Made by a program: the position numbers and the translations under genes
In this document: one piece after another, positions 17,777-27,136 of the stretch
Position numbering within the stretch: the first letter of the stretch is position 1
Layout of the letters: each line of letters begins with the position of its first letter
Notes under the pieces: generated by a model
The model's input: only the letters and a program-made list of their open reading frames with translations
What the model was told of the DNA's origin: nothing
Databases searched by the model: none
From: Arsenophonus melophagi
GTDB taxonomy: Bacteria; Pseudomonadota; Gammaproteobacteria; Enterobacterales; Enterobacteriaceae
Direction of reading: 5' to 3'
Assembly (NCBI GenBank): GCA_032378655.1
Contig: JAVYJS010000011.1
Coordinates: 1 to 40,999, forward strand
DNA length: 40,999 nucleotides

Positions 17777-17833
17777 TCAATACTAGTTATCCTGCCATAG
17801 AGGTTTACTCTATGGCAGGATAACTAGTATTGA
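17777..17833. repeat. 26-bp perfect hairpin with 5-nt loop after rluB
   Basis: 17777-17802 pairs without a mismatch with 17808-17833; the loop is GTTTA and the core is ACTAGTTATCCTGCCATAG. It lies about 80 nt after the rluB stop. No T-run follows on the plus strand, so a simple intrinsic terminator is doubtful. Confidence 0.85.
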
Positions 17834-18461
17834 ATATGTTGACGAGACTATTGAAATATTATATCAAAATGATTGAATCATATTTCTGATAGCTTATTTA
17901 TGTTGGTGTTAGAAAACTTTAACTGTAATAATCGGTAATGAATAATTATAGCAGCAATGATTATACGATAGTTTTTATTACTATTGAATAAATTTTATTT
18001 TAATGGAAAAGATCTTAGGTAAGATGTAACTCTCTTATAGCAAGTAAGTATATACATAACTTTATGAGATGAGCTTTTAAAAGAATTTTCATTTAATACG
18101 GCACATTATTAGCATTCATGTTACTCATGAATGATGAGTATTTTTATGGAAAATACTGGAATCAAGAGATTATTTGATGAGATATTGCGTTAACAATAAC
18201 ATTATTATTACTTACCTTTAAGTTAATAAACTTATTGTAGCGGCAATATTAAGTAATTGTATATCTTATTGCTTGCTTCATAAGCAGTATTATTAAAATA
18301 TAGATACATGATTCATGCGATGATAAAAAAGAAATAAAGAGCACAAAAACCACTTTTATAAATTTTAATTTTAAAATAAATATAGGATGCAATATCTGTA
18401 TTGAGGCTTTTTACTGAAAAACTTTACTTTTAGCATAATTTTGCTAGTAGTAATTATACTA

Positions 18462-18489
18462 TTATAATTGATTGGAGTATCAATTATAA
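18462..18489. repeat. 11-bp perfect hairpin upstream of topA
   Basis: TTATAATTGAT, TGGAGT, exact complement, followed by AAAAA. On the minus strand it would resemble a weak terminator. Confidence 0.55.
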
Positions 18490-18638
18490 AAACATTTATC
18501 TGCATGATCAAGCTTTAAAGTAAAGCTGATAAATTAAGTTAAAAGTTGATAGATGCAAATCTGATGACATATAGAAAATGTCGTTTTACTTTTCTATACA
18601 ACCAGTACAATTAGGCAATATCTAAGGTAGAAATAACT

Positions 18639-21236
18639 ATGGGTAAAGCTCTTGTAATTGTGGAGTCCCCAGCAAAAGCCAGGACAATCAATAAATATCT
18701 TGGTAATCAGTATATTGTTAAAAGCAGCTTAGGTCATATACGTGATTTGCCAAAAAAGAGTAATTCTGGGCTAAAAAAGAACAGAAAGCAAGCTAAAAAA
18801 AACAAACAAGATGAACATTATGCATTTGTAAATCGCATGGGAGTTGACCCATATCATGGGTGGAAGGCTGATTATCAAATTTTACCTGGGAAAGAAAAAG
18901 TTGTTGAGGAATTAAGATCACTTTCTGCTGACGCTGAGCATATTTATCTTGCAACGGATCTTGATCGTGAGGGGGAGGCGATTGCTTGGCATTTGCAAGA
19001 AGTCATTGGAGGTGATGATCATCGATTTAGTCGCATAGTATTTAATGAAATTACTCAACATGCTGTCAAGAAGGCTTTTGATAATCCATGTAAATTAAAT
19101 ATTCATAGAGTTAATGCTCAACAAGCTCGGCGTTTTTTAGATCGGGTAGTTGGCTATATGCTTTCACCGTTATTATGGAAAAAAATTGCCCGCGGTCTTT
19201 CTGCTGGTCGCGTTCAGTCAGTTGCTGTTCGGTTAATTGTTGAACGAGAGCATGAAATTAAAGCCTTCTTTCCAAGAGAATATTGGCAGCTTCATGCTGA
19301 ATTACTTACTGCTGATGCTGAGTTGATTCGCATGGAGGTTACACATAAAAATGGTAGGTGTTTTAAACCAGTATCTAGAGCTCAAATTGAAACAGCTGTC
19401 ACATTATTAAATAATGCACACTACCACGTATCCAATCGCGAAGATACTATCATAATTAGTAAGCCTGGAGCTCCTTTTATTACTTCAACACTACAACAAG
19501 CAGCCAGCGTACGACTTGGTTTTGGCGTTAAAAAAACTATGCTGACAGCGCAGCGGCTTTATGAAGCCGGTTATATTACCTATATGCGAACTGACTCAAC
19601 TAACTTAAGTCAGGATGCTTTATCTACTGTTCGAGATTATATCTTAGATAAATTTGGAATTAAATATTTACCAAAAAAAGCTAATGTCTATTCTAATCAA
19701 AAAAATTCTCAAGAAGCTCATGAAGCTATTCGTCCTACTAATATAGACGTGCATGTTCACTCACTTACTAGACTAGGAGTTGATGCTAAAAAATTATATC
19801 AGCTGATATGGGGTCAATTTGTAGCTTGCCAAATGAAGGCAGCACAATTTGCTGCTACAACCGTAACTGTTCAAGCTGGAGAGTTTACATTAAAAGCAAA
19901 AGGGCGTATTTTGCATTTTGATGGTTGGACAAAAATTATGTCTGCATTTCATGCAGATGATCAAGATAAGATCTTATCAATGATTAAAATAGGTAATAAA
20001 TTTAAATTAAAACAATTGACTCCAAGCCAACACTTTACAAAACCTCCTTCGCGTTTTAGTGAAGCTTCCCTAGTTAGGGAATTAGAAAAACGTGGAATTG
20101 GTCGGCCATCAACTTATCCAGTTATTATTTCAACTATCCAAACTAGGGGATATGTAAAACTTAAAAATCGCCATCTTTATGCTGAAAAAATCGGTGAAAT
20201 AGTTACTAATCGATTAGATGAAAATTTTAGTGAACTAATGAACTATGATTTCACTGCTAAAATGGAAAATCATCTTGATTTGATCGCGGAAAATCGTGTT
20301 GCTTGGAAGAGTGTATTAGATGAATTTTTTGCTATTTTTATTGAGCGATTTGAAAATGCTAAGAAAGCTCCTGAAGAAGGTGGCATGCAAACTAATCCGA
20401 TTGTATTAACATCGATTGAATGTCCTGAGTGTCACAGAAACATGGGAATTAGAACTGCTTCTACAGGTGTTTTTCTTGGATGTTCTGGCTATAGCTACCT
20501 AGAGAAAAGGTTTTGCAAAAAAACAATTAATCTAATTCCTGAGGATGAATTATCTAATATTATAGTTGTAGAAGAGGAAGATACAGAAACCAATGCTTTA
20601 CGAGCTAGAAGAAGATGCTATGAATGTGGTACTGCAATGGATGCTTATATTATTAATAATAAACTTAAGTTACATGTATGTGGCCATAACCCTGCATGTA
20701 AAGGTTATGAGGTTGAGAAAGGTAAATTCTACATTAAAAACTATGAGGGAAAAATTATTGCATGTGATAAATGTGGCGCAGTAATGCAATTGAAAATTGG
20801 TCGATTTGGAAAATATATGTGCTGTACAAATGATGCGTGTAAAAATACTAGAAAAATACTAAAAAATGGTGAAGTGGCTCCACCAAAGGGAAATCCTATT
20901 CCATTACCGGAATTAATATGCGAAAAATCTGATGATTTTTTTGTATTAAGAGAGGGTGCAAAAGGAATATTTTTAGCGGCGAATACTTTTCCAAAATCCA
21001 GAGAAACGCGTGCACCATTCGTTGAAGAGTTGGTGCGTATTAAGAATCGTTTACCAGATAAATTTAGCTATTTAACCTTGGCCCCTATTAAGGATCCTGA
21101 TGGTAATAAAACAATTGTTAGATTTAGTTATAACACCAAACAACAATATATTTGTTCAGAAAAACATGGCAAAGCTACTGGCTGGAGTATATTTTATGTC
21201 AATGGTCAATGGGTAGAAAAAAAGAAAATTAGATAA
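18639..21236 (+). CDS. topA: DNA topoisomerase I
   Basis: Relaxes negatively supercoiled DNA and limits R-loops. The 865-residue product equals E. coli TopA in length. It has the N-terminal TOPRIM domain (KALVIVESPAKA, then LATDLDREGEAIAW near residue 105), the active-site Tyr315 in YITYMRTDSTNLS (Tyr319 in E. coli), and EAHEAIRPT. Three C-terminal zinc-ribbon modules are marked by CPEC, CYECGTAMD and CDKCGAVM cysteine sets, followed by the two terminal ribbon-like domains ending in GWSIFYVNGQWVE. AAGGTAG lies before the ATG. Such a complete C-terminus is notable in a reduced genome. A terminator follows directly. Confidence 0.98.
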   Translation: MGKALVIVESPAKARTINKYLGNQYIVKSSLGHIRDLPKKSNSGLKKNRKQAKKNKQDEHYAFVNRMGVDPYHGWKADYQILPGKEKVVEELRSLSADAEHIYLATDLDREGEAIAWHLQEVIGGDDHRFSRIVFNEITQHAVKKAFDNPCKLNIHRVNAQQARRFLDRVVGYMLSPLLWKKIARGLSAGRVQSVAVRLIVEREHEIKAFFPREYWQLHAELLTADAELIRMEVTHKNGRCFKPVSRAQIETAVTLLNNAHYHVSNREDTIIISKPGAPFITSTLQQAASVRLGFGVKKTMLTAQRLYEAGYITYMRTDSTNLSQDALSTVRDYILDKFGIKYLPKKANVYSNQKNSQEAHEAIRPTNIDVHVHSLTRLGVDAKKLYQLIWGQFVACQMKAAQFAATTVTVQAGEFTLKAKGRILHFDGWTKIMSAFHADDQDKILSMIKIGNKFKLKQLTPSQHFTKPPSRFSEASLVRELEKRGIGRPSTYPVIISTIQTRGYVKLKNRHLYAEKIGEIVTNRLDENFSELMNYDFTAKMENHLDLIAENRVAWKSVLDEFFAIFIERFENAKKAPEEGGMQTNPIVLTSIECPECHRNMGIRTASTGVFLGCSGYSYLEKRFCKKTINLIPEDELSNIIVVEEEDTETNALRARRRCYECGTAMDAYIINNKLKLHVCGHNPACKGYEVEKGKFYIKNYEGKIIACDKCGAVMQLKIGRFGKYMCCTNDACKNTRKILKNGEVAPPKGNPIPLPELICEKSDDFFVLREGAKGIFLAANTFPKSRETRAPFVEELVRIKNRLPDKFSYLTLAPIKDPDGNKTIVRFSYNTKQQYICSEKHGKATGWSIFYVNGQWVEKKKIR

Positions 21237-21248
21237 AACTATCTTTAT

Positions 21249-21293
21249 AAACACTTGTGCTTACTAAGCACCATAGTAAGAATAAGTGTTTTT
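21249..21293 (+). terminator. topA terminator
   Basis: Outer stem AAACACTT/AAGTGTTT and inner stem CTTAC/GTAAG, ending in a run of five T, 12 nt after the topA stop. Confidence 0.75.
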
Positions 21294-21344
21294 GAAATGA
21301 AAATATCTCCACTTCTAAATATTTAGTGCTACTTAGCTAGACAA

Positions 21345-21369
21345 TATCATTGTTGGTATAACAATGATA
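21345..21369. repeat. 10-bp perfect hairpin
   Basis: TATCATTGTT, GGTAT, exact complement. It stands 5 nt from the larger hairpin at 21375. Confidence 0.75.
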
Positions 21370-21374
21370 CATGA

Positions 21375-21422
21375 GTACTACAAATATGGCTTGAATAAAA
21401 TATTAAGCCATATTTGTAGTAC
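21375..21422. repeat. 18-bp perfect hairpin
   Basis: GTACTACAAATATGGCTT (21375-21392) pairs exactly with 21405-21422 across a 12-nt loop. No T-run follows. Confidence 0.8.
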
Positions 21423-21971
21423 ATGGCAAAATTGTAAGTTAATAGTAACAAAAAGCAACAGGTAAATCATTTAGCTGGTTTAGTGTTTAATATTAATAAC
21501 AGTGCTTACTATCTTTCACGATGTATTTTTAATATGAATATGTTAAATGAAGAATAGAGTATTGCATAATATATGCAAGCAGCGATAATTATTGAAAGCA
21601 TTCAGAAATATTAAATAGTCATTTAGAGGTTAAATGTGTTTTTTTTAAAATAAAAAACCACTTATGTCATGTATAAGTTAGCTATAAATCTATAGTAACA
21701 GATAATAACTTTTTATCCATTATCGTAGCATTCAATAATTTAATATAAATTTGGCAAAATTTATATTAATAAAAGCTAATAATATATTATGTATTTTTAA
21801 TAAACAAGTTGATTATTAATCGTATTTTATTTTTATTTGTATTTTGTTATATTCGTACTAATATATAGTACTGGATTATAGTAATATAACCGTTACATTT
21901 ATTTTTTACATTATACTTACTATAATTTTATTAAATTATGAATCCTCCATAAAGACAGGATGCTGAATAAG

Positions 21972-22955
21972 ATGAAATTACAGCAATTACGCTACATTGT
22001 AGAGATTGAAAATCATAATTTAAATGTTTCATCAACAGCTGAAGGGTTATATACATCACAGCCAGGTATAAGTAAACAAGTACGGATGCTTGAAAATGAA
22101 CTTGGAGTACAAATTTTTGGGCGTAGTGGCAAGCATTTAACTCATGTCACTCCAGCTGGAAAAGAGGTTATTAAAATAGCTCGAGAAGTCATTACAAAAA
22201 TGAACGCTATTCGAGCAGTTGTTGGCGAAAATACAGATCCAGATCGCGGAATATTAGCAATTGCTACTACCCATACTCAAGCACGGTATGCTTTACCGCT
22301 TGTGATTAAGCAATTTATTCAAAATTATCCAAAAATCTCATTACACATGAGCCAGGGCTCGCCCATTCAAATTGCAGAAGATGTTAGTAAAGGAAATAGT
22401 GATTTTGCTATTTCAACTGATACTTTCCATCTTTACAAAGATTTAGTAATGTTACCTTGTTATCATTGGAATCGATCAGTTGTCGTTAAAGAAGATCATC
22501 CTTTAGCTAAAAAGGAAAATATTACGATTAATGAGTTAGCGCAATATCCCATTGTCACTTATACCAATGATACCAATAGGTGTACAGGACGCTCTGAGTT
22601 AGAGGAAGCTTTTTACAAAGCAGGGTTAAAAGCTAAAATTATATTTACAGCTACAGACGCTGATGTTATTAAAACTTATGTAAGATTAGGATTAGGTATA
22701 GGAATTATTGCTAGTATGGCTTTTGATCCTAATCAGGATAAAGACTTAGTTATTATTGATATGCGGGATAAGTTTAGTTATAGCACTACAAAAATTGGTT
22801 TTCATCGTAATAGTTTTCTACGCAGTTATATGTATGATTTTATTTGGCGCTTTGCTCCGCATTTAACTCCTGATGTTGTTGATAAAGCAATTTCATTACG
22901 TCTCAATGAAGAAATAGAAGAGATGTTTAAAGAGATCCAATTACCAACAATTTAA
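21972..22955 (+). CDS. cysB: LysR-family regulator CysB
   Basis: Activator of cysteine biosynthesis and sulfur uptake genes, induced by O- or N-acetylserine. I start at 21972 (MKLQQLRYIVE), the family start, with AGGA 11 nt upstream; an ATG four codons earlier lies on the ribosome site. The product is 327 residues against 324 in E. coli. The N-terminal helix-turn-helix contains NVSSTAEGLYTSQPGISKQVR; the effector domain contains IATTHTQARYALP, CYHWNR and FTATDADVIKTYVRLGLG. The three extra residues fall in the loop that reads YTFGFTGRSE in E. coli and YTNDTNRCTGRSE here, next to the conserved effector-site threonine, and come from a 9-bp tandem repeat. acnA, next in E. coli, is missing. Confidence 0.96.
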   Translation: MKLQQLRYIVEIENHNLNVSSTAEGLYTSQPGISKQVRMLENELGVQIFGRSGKHLTHVTPAGKEVIKIAREVITKMNAIRAVVGENTDPDRGILAIATTHTQARYALPLVIKQFIQNYPKISLHMSQGSPIQIAEDVSKGNSDFAISTDTFHLYKDLVMLPCYHWNRSVVVKEDHPLAKKENITINELAQYPIVTYTNDTNRCTGRSELEEAFYKAGLKAKIIFTATDADVIKTYVRLGLGIGIIASMAFDPNQDKDLVIIDMRDKFSYSTTKIGFHRNSFLRSYMYDFIWRFAPHLTPDVVDKAISLRLNEEIEEMFKEIQLPTI

Positions 22956-23431
22956 TTTTAATAAAATTCATGTTTTATGTTTCAATTCATTTGATTTCTA
23001 ATCATTTTCTGATGCATTAAGCGTTTCTGAATTACAAGAAAATTATTTGTTATTAACATCTTTAATTGCTTTCAAGCAAAAGCATATTTTATATTTCTGA
23101 ATATGATTCATAAAATATTATTTCTAATAATATAATCTTAATGCTTTCAAAACTAAGAGAAAAGAGAATAAAAAAAAGATTTTCCTCATTTATATTATAT
23201 TTTAAACTTTTTCTTGATCAGTACAGGATTGTAAAATTAGTAACAGGATGTATGAGTAATAAATCCATCGACTATAATTGCATAAGCAATTATTAAATCA
23301 GAAGATATTAGTGGATGTACCTGATTAAGTTCTATATTCATCATTTTAATAGCATGATGCGATAATAACCACTTTTATGTTATTCATAAAATTCTCAAAT
23401 AAACGAATTAAAACCATCATAACCTGTGTAA
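22956..23431. other. Gap between cysB and ribA (acnA lost)
   Basis: E. coli has acnA here. Only AT-rich, stop-filled sequence remains. cysB and ribA converge, but I saw no strong terminator, only a 6-bp TTGCTT/AAGCAA stem near 23067. Confidence 0.6.
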
Positions 23432-24034
23432 TTATTTTTGAGTATATTCGGATAGAATATGCCCTAATTTTCTTGCTTTCACATTAAGATAGTTACTATT
23501 TTTAGGATTACGGCCAACAATAAGAGGAATACGTTCTACGACATTAATTCCAGATGCTTTTATAATTTCTAATTTTTTTGGATTATTTGTCAGTAATCTT
23601 ACTTGATGAATATCAAGTAATTTATACATGTCAGCACAAATAGTAAAATCACGCTCATCTGGTTGAAAGCCTAGTTTTAAATTAGCTTCAACAGTATCGA
23701 AACCTTGATCTTGCAGAGAATAGGCCCTAATTTTATTTAATAATCCGATATTACGTCCTTCTTGACGATGGTAAAGGAGCGCCCCACGACCTTCTTGTGC
23801 AATTTGTTTCAGTGCTGCTTCTAATTGAAAACCACAATCACAACGTAAACTAAACAAAGCATCACCAGTTAGGCATTCTGAGTGAATGCGAGATAGGACT
23901 GGTTTTTCATCAGTAATATCGCCATAAATAAGTGCTATATGATTATTACCGTTAAATGTTTCTTCAAAACCAACAATAAGAAATTCACCAAAAGGAGTTG
24001 GTAACTTAGCTTCAGCTATACGTTTTAGCTGCAT
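23432..24034 (-). CDS. ribA: GTP cyclohydrolase II
   Basis: First step of riboflavin synthesis: converts GTP to the diaminopyrimidine precursor, releasing formate and pyrophosphate. I start at the ATG of MQLKRIAEAKLPTPFG, which aligns with E. coli RibA; a TTG seven codons upstream only adds unrelated residues. The product is 200 residues. The zinc ligands are in CLTGDALFSLRCDCGFQ near residue 54, the catalytic region in HRQEGRNIGLLNKIRAY near 90, and RLLTNNPKK near 145. No clear ribosome site is visible. Riboflavin from this route would supply the flavin-rich Nqr and Rsx complexes. pgpB, next in E. coli, is missing. Confidence 0.97.
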   Translation of the reverse strand: MQLKRIAEAKLPTPFGEFLIVGFEETFNGNNHIALIYGDITDEKPVLSRIHSECLTGDALFSLRCDCGFQLEAALKQIAQEGRGALLYHRQEGRNIGLLNKIRAYSLQDQGFDTVEANLKLGFQPDERDFTICADMYKLLDIHQVRLLTNNPKKLEIIKASGINVVERIPLIVGRNPKNSNYLNVKARKLGHILSEYTQK

Positions 24035-24531
24035 AGTATTATACATAATACACAAAACTCTGGATTTAAAATTAAGGAAAATGCGTTAAAATAGTTAAAT
24101 ATAGTGATTAGGTTATTGTATCTCTTTCTTTCACTAGACTAGTAGATATGATCATTAGATAAGCTGATGTTCATATCACTACAATATGATTTTTTTTAAA
24201 ATTCACTATTTTAGTGTAAGCACGTTCTTTTTTATCAATAAAAGGTTATGATTTTTACAATTTAGATTGATGAGAACCTAAATGAAGATAGCAGTACTAA
24301 TATTCCGTAGCATGGAATAAATCAAATTCTGTATTTTAATTATAATCTTTTTAGCGCATTAATATAATTAAAAATTTTTGATAACGAATTTTTATATCTA
24401 CTTAAATGTTTATTTAAACAAATAGATGAATGTTGATATACTTCACTTTCTTTTCGGGTTACTAAAGATTCAGTTAATATAATAAAATTAGTTAAATAGC
24501 TTTTATTACCATGAAACAATAATAGGAAAAT
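24035..24531. other. Gap between ribA and lapA (pgpB lost)
   Basis: Divergent promoters for ribA (minus) and lapA (plus) should lie here. AT-rich, with no frame of note and no pgpB remnant that I can recognise. Confidence 0.6.
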
Positions 24532-24849
24532 ATGAAATATTTTTTAATTTTATTACTTTCTATCACTATTTTTATAGTTTCCGTAGTACTCAGCTCAAGT
24601 AATGATCAGATAATTACATTTAATTATCTGATTGCAAAAGGCAATTATCCAATATCAACATTATTAGCAACCATTTTCGTGATCGGATTTCTACTTGGTT
24701 TGCTGGTTTGCGGGATATTTTACGCAAAGGCATTAATTTCATTAACGAATGTAAGACGTAATATTAAAAAACTTGAAAGACAATTAGTGAGATCACCTAA
24801 AATGAAACATGACACCACAGAAGCGTGTATGACAAAAGAAAAAAGGTAA
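24532..24849 (+). CDS. lapA: Lipopolysaccharide assembly protein A
   Basis: Small inner-membrane protein co-encoded with LapB and linked to LPS assembly. The product is 105 residues with two membrane helices (about 3-22 and 41-66) and a basic C-terminal coiled region (RRNIKKLERQL). MKYFLILLLSI and FNYLIAKGNYPISTLLA match E. coli LapA. AGGA lies a few nt before the ATG. The lapB start is 6 nt after its stop, so the two are co-translated as in E. coli. Confidence 0.93.
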   Translation: MKYFLILLLSITIFIVSVVLSSSNDQIITFNYLIAKGNYPISTLLATIFVIGFLLGLLVCGIFYAKALISLTNVRRNIKKLERQLVRSPKMKHDTTEACMTKEKR

Positions 24850-24854
24850 TTTTT

Positions 24855-26024
24855 ATGTTAGAGCTGCTATTGCTGCTACTACCTATTGCTGCTGCTTATG
24901 GTTGGTATATGGGACTCAGAAGTGCTCAACATGATAACAAAAAAACTACCGATCGTTTGCCTCGTTATCACGAGGCGGGCGTTAATTTTTTGCTTTCTAA
25001 TCAACAAGATAAAGCTATCGATCTATCTTTAGATACGTTAAAAGAAGATAGTGCAGAATTTGAAGCTCATTTTACATTAGGTAACCTTTGCCGTTCCAGA
25101 GGAGAAGTGGAACGAGCTATTCATATTCATCAATCTTTATTTGAAAGTAGCTCATTATCATGTAATCAAAAATTATTAGCTGCGCAGCAACTGGGACAAG
25201 ATTATTTAGCAGCTGGAGTTTATGATCGTGCAAGAAATATTTTTTTACAACTAGTTGATGAGCAAGATTTCCGATTTAGTGCACTACAATCTTTACTTAC
25301 TATTTATCAGGCAACTAGTGATTGGCATAAAGCCATCAATGTTTCTAAGCAATTAGTCAGAATTGGTAATCCTCAATTAAAAGAAGAAATAGCTCATTTT
25401 TATTGTGAGCTAGCACTGTTAGAATTGAGTGCTAACCATCTTGACAATGCTTTACTGTTTCTCAATAAAGCTTATCAAGCAAATAAAAATGGTGCCAGAG
25501 TTTCTATTATGAAAGGGCGCATTTATATCATCCGTGGTGAATATGAAAAAGCAATTGCAGTACTTAAGCAAGTATTTAATCAAGATAGAGATTTAGTCAG
25601 TGATACTTTAACTATGCTCTATGAATGCTATTATCAGTTAGCTAGCTGGCATGATTGGGAGGATTATATTCAGCAATGTGTTGCTGGAGATTGTGGAGCA
25701 ACAGCTCAACTGTATTTGGCCGATATAATTGAAAAAAGAAAAGGGACAGACAAAGCACAAATGTTTATTAAACAGCAGCTAGAACATCATCCAACAATGC
25801 GATTATTTTATAAATTGATAGATTATCATCTAACGGATGCAGAAGAAGGTAGAGCAAAAGAAAGTCTTGAATTGCTACAAAATATGGTGGGCGAACAAAT
25901 ACGCTCAAAACCTGATTATTGTTGTCGTAAATGTGGCTTCACTACTCATTCTTTATATTGGTATTGTCCTTCATGCCGATCTTGGGGTACCATCAAGACA
26001 ATCAAAGGTCTTCATGGTCAATAA
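24855..26024 (+). CDS. lapB: Lipopolysaccharide assembly protein B
   Basis: TPR protein that in E. coli controls LpxC turnover with FtsH and so sets LPS synthesis. I start at 24855: the ATG has AAAGG 8 nt upstream, gives MLELLLLLLPIAAAYGWYMG, and yields 389 residues, exactly the E. coli length; the in-frame codons upstream overlap lapA. It has an N-terminal membrane helix (about 2-19), a series of TPR units (about 40-335), and a C-terminal rubredoxin-type metal site with CRKCGF and CPSC pairs. Retention implies LPS is still made or controlled. pyrF follows after 44 nt. Confidence 0.96.
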   Translation: MLELLLLLLPIAAAYGWYMGLRSAQHDNKKTTDRLPRYHEAGVNFLLSNQQDKAIDLSLDTLKEDSAEFEAHFTLGNLCRSRGEVERAIHIHQSLFESSSLSCNQKLLAAQQLGQDYLAAGVYDRARNIFLQLVDEQDFRFSALQSLLTIYQATSDWHKAINVSKQLVRIGNPQLKEEIAHFYCELALLELSANHLDNALLFLNKAYQANKNGARVSIMKGRIYIIRGEYEKAIAVLKQVFNQDRDLVSDTLTMLYECYYQLASWHDWEDYIQQCVAGDCGATAQLYLADIIEKRKGTDKAQMFIKQQLEHHPTMRLFYKLIDYHLTDAEEGRAKESLELLQNMVGEQIRSKPDYCCRKCGFTTHSLYWYCPSCRSWGTIKTIKGLHGQ

Positions 26025-26068
26025 TGAAGTTACTAATGCGTTGTTCTTTAATTTTTTAAAGGTTATAA

Positions 26069-26809
26069 ATGATAACTAATATAAGCAATACATATCCTGT
26101 CTCTACTAATCCTCCAATTATTGTTGCATTAGATTATCATGATTTAAGTAAGGCACTATCTTTTGTTGATCAAATTAGCCCAAAGGATTGCTGCCTAAAA
26201 GTAGGCATGCAGATGTTTACTTTATTTTCTAAAAAATTTATTCAAAATTTACATAAACGAGGGTTTCAAGTTTTTTTAGATTTAAAATTTTATGATATCC
26301 CGAGTACAGTTGCACAAGCTGTTAAAGCTGCTGCAGACATTGGTGTTTGGATGGTTAATATTCATGCTTGTGGTGGTGCTAGAATGATGATAGCAGCTAA
26401 AGAAGCATTAGCTGAATATGGTAAAGATGCGCCTATGTTAATTGCAGTTACCGTATTAACCAGCATGGAGCAAGCAGATCTAGATCATCTATACATTGAA
26501 GCACCACTTTCTAATCGTACTTTACAATTAGCAAAATTGGTTAAGCAATGCGGCTTAAATGGCGTGGTCTGTTCAGCACATGAAGCATTAACATTAAAAT
26601 CTGTTTGCGGGAATGATTTTTTATTAGTTACACCTGGAATTCGTCCTAATGGTATAGAGGCTAGTGATCATCGAAGAATTATGACACCAGAAGAAGCTAT
26701 TAATATTGGTGTTGATTATATTGTTATTGGAAGACCTATTACTCATAGCATTAATCCAGCATTAACGCTGACACAGATTAATCATTCCATTGGATGGATA
26801 AAAAAATAA
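26069..26809 (+). CDS. pyrF: Orotidine 5'-phosphate decarboxylase
   Basis: Last step of UMP synthesis. The product is 246 residues (E. coli 245). VALDYHD near residue 22 and the catalytic DLKFYDIP with Lys73 are intact, as are VTVLTSMEQ, VCSAHEA, LVTPGIRP and DYIVIGRPIT of the phosphate-binding loop. AAAGG precedes the ATG. The order lapA-lapB-pyrF is that of E. coli; yciH, next there, is absent. Confidence 0.97.
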   Translation: MITNISNTYPVSTNPPIIVALDYHDLSKALSFVDQISPKDCCLKVGMQMFTLFSKKFIQNLHKRGFQVFLDLKFYDIPSTVAQAVKAAADIGVWMVNIHACGGARMMIAAKEALAEYGKDAPMLIAVTVLTSMEQADLDHLYIEAPLSNRTLQLAKLVKQCGLNGVVCSAHEALTLKSVCGNDFLLVTPGIRPNGIEASDHRRIMTPEEAINIGVDYIVIGRPITHSINPALTLTQINHSIGWIKK

Positions 26810-27136
26810 GTAATATTTTTTTGTTTTTTATCGTTAAATAAAAATTAATAACCTTTAATGCTAAAAAGGTCTCATTGATATCAAATCAAAATTACACAGC
26901 ATCTCCATCAAGACCATAGAAAATATTGCGCTATATTTGTAATATCCCTTTAACAACAGAAATGGATATTGAGGTACCCATGGCTGCATTAGATGAGGCA
27001 CTGCTATTTTAGCAAAAACCATACTATCGGTATGTGCGTCAAAAATATAAAATATATCTTCGATTTGCTTCCAATACCCTTGTGATACATGGTATTGGAA
27101 GCAAATCGAAGATATAAGATGTTGTAATTGTAATAA
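26810..27136. other. Convergent gap between pyrF and nth
   Basis: Contains a 5-bp CATAC/GTATG hairpin (27020-27034) that on the minus strand is followed by TTTTT, and the 26-bp hairpin at 27053-27116. A short frame near 26962 (ATG to TAG, MDIEVPMAALDEALLF) has no recognisable family and is probably chance or a remnant. yciH and osmB, found here in E. coli, are gone. Confidence 0.6.
27053..27116. terminator. 26-bp perfect hairpin between converging pyrF and nth
   Basis: 27053-27078 pairs without mismatch with 27091-27116 across a 12-nt loop; the core is CTTCGATTTGCTTCCAATAC. On the minus strand the stem is followed by a T-rich stretch (TTTTATATTTTT), so it may end rsx-nth transcripts. There is no T-run on the plus side. 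The perfection of such a long stem is unusual. Confidence 0.6.

Larger units (their letters stand above)
17695..18638. other. 0.9-kb gene-free gap between rluB and topA
   Basis: E. coli carries btuR, yciK, sohB and yciN here; none is recognisable. Contents: the 26-bp hairpin at 17777-17833, an 8-bp hairpin at 18113-18133, an 11-bp hairpin at 18462-18489 and a 7-bp AGCTTTA/TAAAGCT hairpin near 18511. The topA promoter must lie at the right end; I could not assign it. Confidence 0.65.
21237..21971. other. 0.7-kb region between topA and cysB
   Basis: topA and cysB are adjacent in E. coli too, so no gene need be missing. It holds the topA terminator, two perfect hairpins (21345-21369 and 21375-21422) and a very AT-rich right half with the cysB promoter. 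No open frame of note. Confidence 0.65.

Noticed and set aside
26962..27012. Short frame MDIEVPMAALDEALLF after pyrF as a yciH or osmB remnant
   Set aside because: No recognisable similarity to either; too short to support.
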